From Aphanomyces cochlioides (taxonomy: Eukaryota > Oomycota > Saprolegniomycetes > Saprolegniales > Verrucalvaceae), in contig JAHQRK010000007.1 in assembly GCA_019828595.1 (NCBI GenBank), forward strand, positions 248,001 to 312,000: 64,000 nt of DNA. The letters run 5' to 3'. Below are positions 45,662 to 56,113 of this stretch, piece after piece (within the stretch, counting starts at the first letter, position 1; every line of letters begins with the position of its first letter). The notes under the pieces were generated by a model. It was not told where the DNA came from. It saw nothing but the letters and a program-made list of their open reading frames with translations, and did not search any database. Both the position numbers and the translations under genes were made by a program.

Positions 45662-47723
45662 ATGTTGACATCCTTTACTCCTGCGGTGCTCATGCAGCCA
45701 TTGCTGTTCTTGGCATCGCTGCGGTCATCTATGTCCTCTTGTTTAAACCGACCAACTACGTCGCCATGCCGAAATCGTTTTCCCAAGCGGATCGAAATCT
45801 CCTGTCGATACGTTGTACCAATTGTTTGAACGAGCGGTCAAGAAAAACCCCGATGGCAATTTCCTTGGCCATCGACCTTTGGATGCTCAAGGCAATGCTG
45901 GGCCATATGTGTGGGAAACCTACGCCCAAGTCCACGCGCGCATTCAACACTTGGCCTCTGGTATCATCCACGAAAATATTGTGTCGCCCAATAAGTCAGG
46001 CGAGCGCATGCTTTCCATGTACATGAAGAATCGTCCCGAATGGGTCTTGGCCCAGTACACAATGTGGTATTTGGGTGGTTGCATCTCGTCGCTCTACGAC
46101 TCTCTCGGTGCGACATCGACGGCGTTCATTCTCAATCAAACGGAATCCCCAGCCGTGATCTGCACGTCTTCTGAATTTCTCCAAGTCGTCAAGACCAAGC
46201 CGTTGGTCTCGACTCTCAAGCATGTTATTGTGGTTGACATTGCTGACAAAACCCAAGAAGAACTCGATGCCGCTACGTCGGTCGGCCTGAAGCTCTGGAC
46301 ACTCTTTGAGCTCGAAGCCATTGGAGCAAAGCATCTGACGCCACCTTTGCCAGCCCGAAACTCGGACACGAGCTTTCTCATGTATACGAGTGGTACGACA
46401 GGCGATCCCAAGGGCGTCAAGATCACACACAACAACATTTTGGCATGCATTATGGGCATCGAAGGCCGCCTCAACCGCGGTAAAGGCAGCGGTCTCTTCC
46501 AACCCAATGCTACGCACTTGTCATATTTGCCATTGCCGCACATTTTCGAGCAACTTGTCCATGCGATCATGATTTCCAATGCTGCTGGCATTGCTTTTTT
46601 CCAAGGTGATACCCGTAAACTCATGGAAGATCTCAAAACGCTTCGCCCGACGATCTTTTCGACCGTGCCGCGTCTTCTTAACCGCATGTACGATAAGGTA
46701 ATCCAAGGCGGCAAATCCAAGGGCGGCCTCTCGGCTTGGCTCTTTGAAACTGCTCTCAAGACCAAGCTCGCCAACTTTAAAGCTGGCTACCTCTCGCATC
46801 CTCTCTACGACCGTCTTATCTTCAAGAACATTCAGCGCCAACTCGGTTTGGACAAATGCTCAATCGTCATCTCCGGCTCGGCGCCTTTGTCAGAGGATTT
46901 CATGTCGTTCTTCCGCGTTATTTTGGACTGTCCTGTCTTCGAAGGCTTTGGTCAATCTGAATGCACTGGCGCTGTCACGATCACAGACGTGAACGATCTC
47001 ACAGTTGGCACTGTCGGCGCGCCACTCGCATGTGCTGAAATCAAACTTATCTCTGTCCCTGAAATGGGCTACGAAGTCACGGATACGACTCACGGCGACA
47101 ACCCCAGCGCTCGCATTCCAGTCAATGACCGTGGGGAAATTTGCTACCGCGGTCCTTCCATCTTCCCTGGTTACTACAACGCCCCCGACAAAACTGCCGA
47201 GGCTCTTGATGAAGAAGGTTGGCTCCACTCTGGTGATATTGGCGTCTGGACTCTGGATGGCCGTCTCAAAGTTGTCGACCGCAAGAAGAATATTTTCAAA
47301 TTGAGCCAAGGCGAGTACGTCGCTCCTGAGAAGATTGAAAACGTGATCTAGGCGAGCGAATACGTCGCTCAACCTTTCGTCTACGGCGACAGTTTGCATT
47401 CGCTCTTGGTGGCTATCATCGTCCCGAACGAGAAGAAGCTGCTCGAGCTTGGTGAAACCCTTGGCGTGGCTGGTTCATTTGCTGAACTCTGCGAAGATGC
47501 CAAAGTAGTCGACGCCGTACTCAAAGACATTACTGTGCCGCCAATGCTGGCAAATTACATGGCTTTGAAATCCCTCGCGCGATTTTCCTCACCCCTGAAG
47601 CCTTCACGATTGAAAACGACATGTTAACGCCAACATTCAAGCTCAAGCGCAACGACGCCAAGAAGAAATTCCAAACGCACATTGACGACTTGTACGTCAA
47701 GTCGGGCGATGCTGTCGCAGGTA

Positions 47724-49519
47724 CAGGGAACGACAGGTTATTTGGCCTGCAGACTTGCTTCGAACATATGTAAATAATCAATAGTGATTGGTCAATGAAG
47801 TTCGAACTTCGTGAACAATATCAACCAATCCGATCGACTGATCGAAATATAATTCAAACCAAGAAACGATTCGATTTAAATTTTACGGTGAATTTAATAA
47901 TACGTCGAATCCTGTGTAAACTCCATAACATCAAAACAAACATCACAACTTCTTTCACAGTTTATTGGATCATACACTTCACAACATGTAAAATCATCCT
48001 ATCGCGAATTTGAATGGTGCCAAGTACTCTACAGACAACGGCGAGCACAACTAGCCACATTTCAAAGCCTAAAACGGCCTCTAACACCTTCAAAATCGAC
48101 TTCAAAGTTTTGCACAAAAAAAATTGATTAACCTTATATCTACGCATGCAGACTCTTTTTAAAACTCTTCACGACAGTGGCGGTGTCAACCATTGACCAT
48201 GCCTTCACAGCCCTAGTGATCATTGCAAACCTCTTCTCTCGGGCGGTTGGCGAATCAACATCCTCTTCATTGTCCTCGCTCCGGATTTCATCCTCCATCA
48301 GCCACAAATCACGCATGTGGCGCTTGAATGGAGCAATCACACCGACATCCAACGGTTGACAGACGCTCGTCGCATTGGGGGGAATGGCACAAAGATGTGA
48401 TCCCAACTGTTCATGTACATACTTGTACAACTTCGCAGACACATGGGGCTCAAAATTGTCGACAAGAACTACAGACGGCTCGGTTATGGTGTTTCCAAGG
48501 ATTTCATCCAGGTACTCAGGCCAAACTTCCCCATCAACCAAGCTTTTTCTTGCATGATATAGACGTGGCCTTTGGGAAACGTCGCAAACTCTGTTTGATC
48601 TATGCGTCCGCCTGGTTGGCCTCGAAGAACGAACATCATGGGCAACTTGAAACCATCAGCGCGAATCGTCAACACATATGTCATTCGGTAAACGTTCTTC
48701 TCGCCAGCCGCAATCTTTGCGTCGCCTCCACGGATTGACCAGATGATTCGTGGTGGCATCTCGTAGTATATGCCTGTCTCATCGACATTATAGATTGTGT
48801 CGTCCTTGTACATGCGCTATTGGTTGTGGAACTCCTTGGCAAATTCTATTTGGACAGCATCCAATTCACCTTGCGTTTGTTTGCGATTCCCGGGTCGTTG
48901 ACGTGAGAAGTTGTGTCGGTGGGAAAATCGCTGAAGAAGGCGCAGAAGACTATCGTACGCTGTCCCTGGCGCCTTGTCCATCAAATATTCGTTCAACCAT
49001 ACACGGCGGTGTCTTCGGAGCCAATTGACAACGTGAGTACAAGTCAAAGCTCTTTCTTGTTCACGCATTAGAGTCATGTAGCTGACTAGCTCCTCTGGAC
49101 TTGGTATGGCTTCCTTGGGTCCGCATGCGCCAATCTTCTTTCTCTTCTTGTCGCCCACAAAGGCGTGGATCTTATCGGAATCGTTTGCCCAGTTCTGGAT
49201 TGTTCGGCGGCTCAAACTGGTTTGTCTCGCCACTTCGTAAGCTGACATTGTCTTAAGCAGCTCAAGTGCCTTCAGTCGGTCATCGATTGTGTGTGTCGTG
49301 TAGTTCCTTCTGGGTCTGAGCATTGAATATGAAATGATGCAGTCGTATTATTATTGACCACCTCGAAAATCGCGCCTTTTTCCGTTTTTAAATATTTCAG
49401 GGTCGATAAAAAAAATCCCGCCAATCACAACGATTTCAGTGAGCCTCAAGTGTTGATTGGTCGTTCCAAATGTACTACTATTGAGAAACTTCGTAGGCCA
49501 AATAACCTGTCGTTCCCTG
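47724..49519 (-). mobile_element. pogo/Tigger-type DNA transposon, 1796 bp, inserted in LACS copy 2
   Basis: Perfect 25-bp terminal inverted repeats (CAGGGAACGACAGGTTATTT... at 47724-47748, mirrored at 49495-49519) are flanked by TA on both sides (47722-47723 and 49520-49521). Removing the element and one TA restores the LACS 3' end, which proves the insertion boundaries. The inside carries a broken pogo-like transposase on the minus strand. Confidence 0.92.
48140..49323 (-). pseudogene. pogo-like DDE transposase, stop codon and frameshift
   Basis: Start ATG at 49323. The N-terminal helix-turn-helix (IDDRLKALELLKTMSAYEVA) is followed by a CENP-B-type part (TCTHVVNWLRRHRRVWLN). An in-frame TAG ends the first ORF at 48817. 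The catalytic part follows: first Asp in IYNVDETGIYYE, then a frameshift in the A run near 48550, second Asp in VVLVDNFEPHVS and third in CQPLDVGVIAPFKRH. The D-D-D pattern with QPLDVG is typical of pogo/Tigger. It is a dead enzyme as read. Confidence 0.85.
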
Positions 49520-49670
49520 TAAACAAGTCAGGCAAGGATAAACAAGATCGATCGCTCAGTCTTTTCCTTGTATAAAATATCACAACGCGTGCTTTGTTTT
49601 TGTACTTTGCCTTGCTATCTCGACCTTCTACTTCAAAATTGTGCCTTGGTGAGATAAAATCGCGGTGGCA

Positions 49671-51968
49671 TTATGCTTGCTTGACGTTTTGGCCAGCAAC
49701 CAAGTCGCCAACTTTGGCATAGAGGGCATCGATGTCCTTGAGGAAAACTTTCTTCGCTTCATTGCGCTTAAGTTTGAACGTTGGCGTGAGCAAATCATTT
49801 TCAACGGAGAACAATTCCGTGTGCAATTTGATGGCCTTGACAGTCTCAAAGCTGTGCAATCCAGCTGCCTTGGAGACAGATACAATATTCTTGTGGACGG
49901 CATCAATCATCTACAAGAAGTTGGTCACAATGCCTGGAAGAAAATCACCGACCTGTTCGTTTTGGCAAAGTGCGGCAAATGATCCGTCAATTCCAAGTGT
50001 CTTAGCCAAGGCGACGAATGTCTGCTCTTCTGGGATGACAATTGCCACCAAGACGGAATGCATACTGTCTCCGTACACAAACACTTGCGAGACGAGTTCG
50101 CTGCCAGCAATAACAATTTCAATCTTTTCAGGGGCAACGTATTCTCCTTGGCTCAACTTGAAAATATTCTTCTTGCGGTCGACAATCTTCAATCGACCGT
50201 CCAAAAGCCACACGCCAATGTCACCAGAATGTAGCCACCCATCGGCATCAATTGCATCAGACGTGAGTTTTGGCGCTTTGTAATAGCCAGAAAAGACAGT
50301 TGGGCCACGGAAACAAATTTCGCCTCGGCCATCGACGGGGAATTGGCCTTCACCTTCACCATGAGTCGTGTCCGTGACTTCATAGCCCATATCGGGCACT
50401 GAAATGAGTTTCATCTCAACGCAATTCATCGGCGCACCAACATTGCCAGAGTCATAGTCGCGCGGATCGCTAACCGTCGAGACACCGGCTGCTTCTGATT
50501 GACCATAGCCTTCGACAAGAGATGTATCGAGAGCAATACGGAAGAAGGACATAACATCAGGCGAGAGCGGCGCCGATCCAATGGCAATCAACTTACATCG
50601 ATCAAGTCCCAGCTTCTGTTGAATCTATACAAATCCACGTCAGATGAGAAGGTGAATACCCTAACTACCTTGGAAAAAATGAGCTTATCGAAGAATGGAT
50701 GGCCAAGATAGCCTCGCTTCAAGTTAGCCAACTTCGTCTCGAGTGCCCAGTTGAAGAGCATCGATTTGATACCACCAGCAGATCTCGCAGTGAGCACAAC
50801 CTTGTCGTAAATCTTATTGAGAAGACGCGGCACGGTCGGAAAAATTGTCGGACGCAATGCAGTGAGATCCTCAGCAAGTTTGAGTGTGTTGCCTTGATAA
50901 CATCCGATACGACCACCGACAGAGATGAGCGCCACAAGGACAATATGCTCAAAGATATGAGCCAGAGGCAAGTAGGATAAGTGGGTCGCAGATTCATTGA
51001 TAGTATCGACAACAGCACCGTGCGAAATGCGTTCGATGATTCCCTCGGCACAGGACATGAGGTTTTGACTCGACAAGATCACGCCCTTGGGATCACCAGT
51101 TGTGCCACTCGTATACCTAATGAAAGAGTCAACGGAAATACTTCCTGACTTGACGTACATCAAGAATGTCGGGTCGGTGAGTTTGGCATACTTTGGTGCG
51201 ATGGGAAATCGTGCTCCGATCCCTTCGATTTCCGTGATGGACGACACTTTGAGCCCTGCAGCAGTCGCCTTAGAGATATCCACGCCTTCGACTGAACTAA
51301 CATCACACAAGACAATAAATTTCAAATGAGGACAGCCAGATTTCGAAGCAACAACTGTGGGAAGCTCTGTTGTTGTACATATGACCGTTTGAACTTCAGT
51401 TTGCTTGAGAATAAAAATCGTGGATGACGTGCCCAATGTATCGTAGAGCGAGGAAATGTATCCGCCAGCATAGAGTGCACCATATTGTGCAATGAGCCAT
51501 TCAGGTCGATTCTTCATGTACAAACAAAGAAGGCGTTGTCCATCCGACGTCGGCTCCATCATTTTTTCATGCTGAAGGCCAACGGCAAAATTTTGGATTC
51601 GTTCGTAGGCCTACACAATCCATGACTATCCCATGACATGGAACAAAGATAACCTCTTCGTACGATTGCCAGACAAAGTCTCCCACGACACCATTGACCA
51701 CTGGACGGTGTCCAAGGAATGGATGTTTTGGGAACTTGCGCACAGAGCGTTGGAGCGATTCCAGCAACGAATTGGCGACAGGCTTCGGGAACGATCCAAC
51801 TTTCCGAATTGCGCCGTGACCGGGTTTGATCGTTGACTCGTCTCCATTGGAGTACACTAGCGGGGGCGTCACCTTTCTCGTAGGTCGAAAGTATATCAGG
51901 TAAAGAGACGAAAGCGCCACGAGAAGAAACGACGCGCTGTACGTCACCGCCGTGGACAAGACTGTCAT
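49671..51968 (-). CDS. Long-chain acyl-CoA synthetase, copy 3 (708 aa), membrane anchored
   Basis: Five exons: 51968-51654, 51610-51159, 51116-50669, 50624-49953 and 49910-49671, with introns of 42-44 bp. The N-terminal anchor is MTVLSTAVTYSASFLLVALS; there is no thioredoxin domain. Motifs: YTSGTTGDPKGV (an intron splits the codon just before it, and its 42 bp are in frame), GYGQSE, GEICFRG, GWLHSGDIG, KLSQGEYVAPEKIE and the C-terminal LTPTFKLKRNEAKK. It shares intron positions with copy 1 before IQ.KLGL and before the .I.AVHK segment, but lacks the copy 1 intron at MGY|EVTD. It catalyses ATP-dependent fatty acid activation, probably at ER or peroxisome membranes. It converges with copies 1 and 2. 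Confidence 0.9.
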
Positions 51969-52396
51969 CTCTTCGACCTCTGCCTTGAGTCAAGTTCGAA
52001 AATGACGATACCACCCTGGTCCATATTAATTGTCCCCATTGTTTCAGATTGGCGGTTAAATTCAACAAAACACCCATTTCGTTGTTGGATTGGCTAAAAT
52101 AAAAGTTCTTGATCTCAGCTTTGATTGGATGTTTTCTGACAACCTTGTTTCAAAGTGGTTGTCGAGACACGAATCGACGAAAATGTCGTGTCGGTCGTTG
52201 GACTAGTTAATCCTCCGCTGGTCGTTCAAAACGCCGGTATTGGGGCTTCTTTTCACATTAGCCACTTAAGAATAGTACTCTCCTTGTCCTGACTATGCAT
52301 TGTGTGCAAGCGACCAACTACCATGCATCGCGATGGAAAAAGGATCCTATCAAGAGGGATGTTCGCCGTTCAAAAGAGACCTCAGGTAATATCGTA
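51969..52396. other. Upstream region of LACS copy 3
   Basis: Contains GATTGGCTAAAATAAAA near 52085 and GATTGG near 52123, the same CCAAT-type phrase seen near 16236. No gene is seen before the Tc1 element begins. Confidence 0.4.
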
Positions 52397-53932
52397 CAGT
52401 GCGCGCAGAAAGTATAGGACAAAGCATTTTTCTGCAAATTCTTTTTAGCCAATTAGGATCTGTGCAAACAGAATGAAATGCTGATGTCTCCTTTCATTGG
52501 CTGTCCAGATGTGCGCTTTGTCGCGGATTCATTTGCAAATGTCGCGCCAAACATAGTCGTATTCGAGTGCGCAGAAAGTTTAGGACATTGGTCAGTTTTG
52601 CAACAGGTGAGATGAATAGTGACTATGTGAAGGTCTAAAATCTAATCCATAGTGATATAGAGAACACAGACAAGCTCTTGACACGAAGACTATGCCAAGG
52701 GGAAAGCACTTGAACGAATAAGAGCGTACGCAAATTTTAGCCCTCAATGAGCACAACATCAGCGTTCAACAGATCTGTGAGTATCTGGATCGATCTAGCA
52801 ATGTTGTAACAACCTTTCTACGAGATCCAGATGCTTACGGATCTGCTAAACGCTCTGGAAGACCTCCAATGTTGACTCCTCTGGCTACACGCCATTTGAT
52901 CAGAGACGCTTGCAAGACCGGGGCGACAGCCAAGAAGTTAAAAAAGACCTCGAGCTCGAAGTCTCTGTTCGCACTGTCCAATCCATCCTTCACAAGTCTT
53001 CAAGACTCGAATTTGTGAAGCGTTTGACAACGCCAATGCTCACCGATGAGCGCAAAAGTGCTCGAATCAAATATGCCCTTCGTCATCTTGAAAGCCCGAC
53101 TCAATGGAGCCGTATCATCTGGTCAGATGAAAAAAATCAACCTTGATGGGCCAGATGGATGGCAATACTATTGGCATGATTTGATGTGCGATCCTCAATA
53201 TCGTTTTGCTCGAAAGTTTGGTGGCCCGAGCGTTATGGTGTGGGCTGGTTTCTCAAGTTTTGGAAAAACTAAAATCTTGTTTTTAGAAGGAAATCAAGAC
53301 TCAGAGGACTATATTTTTACGCTACAAGATGGTCTCTTTGAATTTGCCCACCTCCACTATGGCAATGACTTTCTCTTCCAACAAGATGGAGCGTCAATCC
53401 ATCGCTCAAAAGTCACGGCGAAGTTTTTCACTGATGAAAACGTCAACCTTTTCCACCATCCTGCCCTGTCTCCGGACTTAAATCCCATTGAAAACTTATG
53501 GGGCATTCTGGCGCGTGCAGTGTATGATGATGGTAAACAATATGACTTGTTGACTGATCTCAAAGACGCCATCGAGAGAGAATGGGCGAAAATTCCACTT
53601 AGCACCCTTGAAAATCTCGTTGCGAGCGTGCCACGACGCTGTATTAGAGTCATTCAAGCAAATGGAGCAATCACTAAGTATTAGAAGTGGTTCGATAATC
53701 AATAAAGCAGTCTTGCATGATGAGTTGTGTCAATGTCCTATACTTTCTGCGCTTTTGATTTCCACGAAATGAGTAAGTGGCATGGTAGTTACATTCTTAG
53801 ACCTCAAACGACATATTATCCAGCCTTCTATGGAGCTCCTTATTGTCTGCACTACGGCAGAAGTTACCTAGCACCTAGCAACTCGCGTCATTCTAAAGAT
53901 TTCACAATGTCCTATACTTCCTGCGCGCACTG
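52397..53932 (+). mobile_element. Tc1-type transposon with IR/DR ends, 1536 bp
   Basis: The outer inverted repeats start CAGTGCGCGCAGAAAGTATA at 52397 and end with the mirror at 53932 (24 of 25 match). TA flanks both ends (52395-52396, 53933-53934). A second copy of the core GCGCAGAAAGT.TAGGACA lies inside each end (52567-52590 and 53731-53752), facing the same way as its outer partner. Two direct repeats per end is the IR/DR structure known from Sleeping Beauty-like Tc1 elements. Confidence 0.9.
52692..53684 (+). pseudogene. Tc1 transposase, stop codon and two frameshifts
   Basis: From the ATG at 52692 (MPRGKHLNE) a TAA follows at codon 10. HTH sequence continues (RTQILALNEHNISVQQIC ... KRSGRPPMLT). 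A frameshift in an A run near 52945 leads to LELEVSVRTVQSILHK, and a second in an A6 run near 53138 links WSDEK to INLDGPDGWQYYWHDL. The catalytic triad is visible as WSDEK, FLFQQDGASIH and SPDLNPIENLWG, the DD34E type. The C-terminus ends intact at 53684. Confidence 0.85.
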
Positions 53933-53934
53933 TA

Positions 53935-54013
53935 GCAAAAATGATAATCTTTCGAATACCACCAACAATAAGCGTCTGTGACTCCCCGCTACTTTACTTG
54001 CGCCTTGCTAGGG
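53935..54013. other. Short spacer between elements
   Basis: Unique-looking sequence holding the left candidate target duplication CGCCTTG (54001-54007) of the next element. Confidence 0.35.
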
Positions 54014-54729
54014 CTTTTGCCAAAAGTGGGGACTATTTTACTAATTTTACCAAAAGTGGGACAATTATGGCAAAAGTGGGGGCTTTCACAAAAGTGGGGC
54101 TTTTTGACCCCCATTGAGGAATTTCCAACAGTGGGGGCCATCATTTAAACTAGTGTTAAAATTAATATATAGTATGAAATTAGCCTAATTAATGTGTGCC
54201 GACAGTCAATGGTAAACGCAGAAGACACCATCCAGGGCAAGATAATACATCTTTTTAACTTGGGAACGTACTTGTTGCGCTTACGCTCTGCATCCCTTGC
54301 CCTCACTACCTTCTTTGCGGCATTAAGCCGTTCGGTTTTCCTTGCAAATTCATCGTGTTTGATGTGTTGAGACTCTAATCTCACTTTCTAGAGGCTCCTC
54401 ACAAAGGTTGCATCTAGAGAGTCGCGACAACCTTTACGACATAGATATGGATATGCATGAGCTTGTATTACTTCACATGATAAGCTACAAGCTACATGAT
54501 TGACTACACGATAATTCACTTTCCTTTCTACTTCTAAGATGATGAACTTTCTTGTTGAGCTTTCTAGAAAAGGTGGCATCACACTTTGAACAGGGTTCTT
54601 CATTAGTGGGGGCCACGGAGAAAAAGATTTTCAGGGCCATCAGAAACTTTTTCGTGAGCCCCCCACTCAGCCCCCACTTTTGCCATAATTGTCCCACTTT
54701 TGGTAAAATATCCCCACTTTTGGCAAAAG
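54014..54729. mobile_element. Non-autonomous DNA transposon (716 bp) with long inverted repeats
   Basis: The left end 54014-54084 and right end 54669-54729 are inverted copies of about 60 bp (CTTTTGCCAAAAGTGGGGA ... GACAATTATGGCAAAAGTGG), except for a 12-bp insertion on the left. CGCCTTG lies at 54001-54007 and 54732-54738, close to both ends, and may be the 7-bp target duplication. AAAAGTGGG recurs as subterminal repeats. The inside keeps fragments of coding sequence on minus (a finger-like CSKCDATFSRKLNKKVHHL and a basic helix), so it may be the deleted form of a larger element. Superfamily not determined. Confidence 0.7.
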
Positions 54730-54746
54730 TTCGCCTTGGGAAGTCC

Positions 54747-54820
54747 ATGACGCGGCATGGCACTGAAAGGGTAAAATTAACGGATGACGCGGCATGGCAC
54801 TGAAAGGGTAAAATTAACGT
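54747..54820. repeat. Two tandem 37-bp units
   Basis: ATGACGCGGCATGGCACTGA... repeats almost exactly with period 37, at 54747 and 54784. Confidence 0.85.
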
Positions 54821-55004
54821 ACTAGCGAAGTGGAATTTAACGTAGCGTTTTATTTGCTTAACTGTTTAATTTTAATTAAACAGTTTCTTTATATTTAACG
54901 TTATTCGAGGGGTTGCGAAAAATCCACGAAAAAACCGTGTTTCTTAATCTTTTATTCAATTTGACAGTGTTGACTCTGGCTGGTTGTATCGTTTGGATTG
55001 CCAT

Positions 55005-56040
55005 GGAGTCCAAGGTGATGATGTGACTTCTGGACGGATCAATGCTCTTGCTTCGACCACGCGCCTACAGAAGTACACGATCATGAATACAAGGGCAACG
55101 GTGAGTGAGTCAAAATCGTGTCATTTGTGAGATATGGGCAGCCTACTAGAAAATTTCTTCGTTGTTCGACCCGATGACAAGATCGAAGAAGGTAAAGACA
55201 TGGTTGCGTAGTTGGAAATAGCTCATTGTATGTGTGGTTAGGAATGAATCAATCATGAAGTGTGGCTCTCAGCTTGCGTGTCGCTTGAATCGCTTGCTCT
55301 CTAGACGAGAGACCGTCGTTTACCCTCGAATTAGAGTCTCTCCGCAACTTTGATTGTGTTCAAAGTACGAACATGACTGAAGAATGTGCTGGAAAATACT
55401 GGTAGCACGAAAGCAGTGAGGTGGTTAATGGAGTGACTGTCTAGAGTAATCGTAATCTCCAATCGAATATGCGATTGTGTGATGCAAAGACAATGTAGTA
55501 CGTATGCATATATTTATTCATGAGTTATCCTTTTGCGCAAGGTGATGATGCGATGTCTGAACGGACCGATGCTCTTGTTTCGATGACGCAACCACCAAAG
55601 TACACAATAATGCACACAAAAACAATGGAGAGTGAGTGAGAATGGCGTCGTTTGTGAGATATGGGCAGCCTTTCAGCAAATTTTCTGGTTGTTTGACCCG
55701 ATAACAAGGAAAAAGGTAAAAACATTTCTTGGCAGGAGGAACTAGCTCATTCCATGTATGGTTAGGAATGAATCAATCACAAAGTGTGGCTCTGAGTTTG
55801 CCTGTCGTCTGGATTGCTTGCTCTATTGTGGGAGCGTGCCGTTTGCCCTTGAATGGGAGTCTCTCTAACACTTCGAGCTTGTTCAATGTACGGTCAGGGC
55901 TAAAGCATGCGCTGCAAAATAGTGGTAGCATCAAAGCAGTGAGGAGGACAATCATATGAATGTTTAGAGTAATTTCCACTCGTTCGTTCGATTGTGCGAG
56001 GCAAATAAAGTGTAGTACGTATTCATATATTTACTATTCT
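55005..56040. repeat. Tandem imperfect duplication of about 525 bp
   Basis: Copy A (about 55005-55525) and copy B (about 55535-56040) share long segments: GGTGATGATG.GA.. at the start, TTTGTGAGATATGGGCAGCC at 55125 and 55651, GGTTAGGAATGAATCAATCA near 55237/55761, and CATATATTTA near the end. On minus, copy B gives a hydrophobic N-terminus ORF (IHMIVLLTALMLPLFCSACF) and a second hydrophobic ORF (SIVFVCIIVYFGGCVI); copy A has the same parts with stops. They may be two exons of a small secreted or membrane protein gene, duplicated and decayed. No family is recognised. Confidence 0.6.
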
Positions 56041-56113
56041 TTTGCGCATAGCATCATACACAATGTGAATCTTGAGATTTGTGATATTTAATGCCTGCAT
56101 TTCACCGGGGCTT

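Larger units (their letters stand above)
45662..49541 (+). pseudogene. LACS copy 2, intronless pseudogene split by a pogo-like transposon
   Basis: From an ATG at 45662 the N-terminal anchor appears in pieces (MLTSFTPAV, then AAIAVLGIAAVIYVLLFKP in another frame). The synthetase is open at 45813-47351 in a third frame, with YTSGTTGDPKG, GFGQSE and KLSQGEYVAPEKIENVI. An in-frame TAG (47349-47351) replaces the codon after ENVI. A further frameshift near 47555 leads to LHGFEIPRAIFL ... LTPTFKLKRNDAKKKF. The last codons are interrupted at 47723 by a transposon and resume at 49520 (K-Q-V-R-Q-G-stop, ending at 49541). It has no introns where copies 1 and 3 have them, and is rich in C-ending codons, so it may be a processed copy. 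No poly(A) tail or thioredoxin part was seen. Confidence 0.85.

Noticed and set aside
45662..47721. LACS copy 2 as a working gene
   Set aside because: An in-frame TAG, at least two frameshifts and a transposon in the last codons make a full product impossible as read.
54747..54820. CRISPR-like array
   Set aside because: Only two directly abutting 37-bp units with no spacers; this is a eukaryotic genome and the repeat is a simple tandem duplication.
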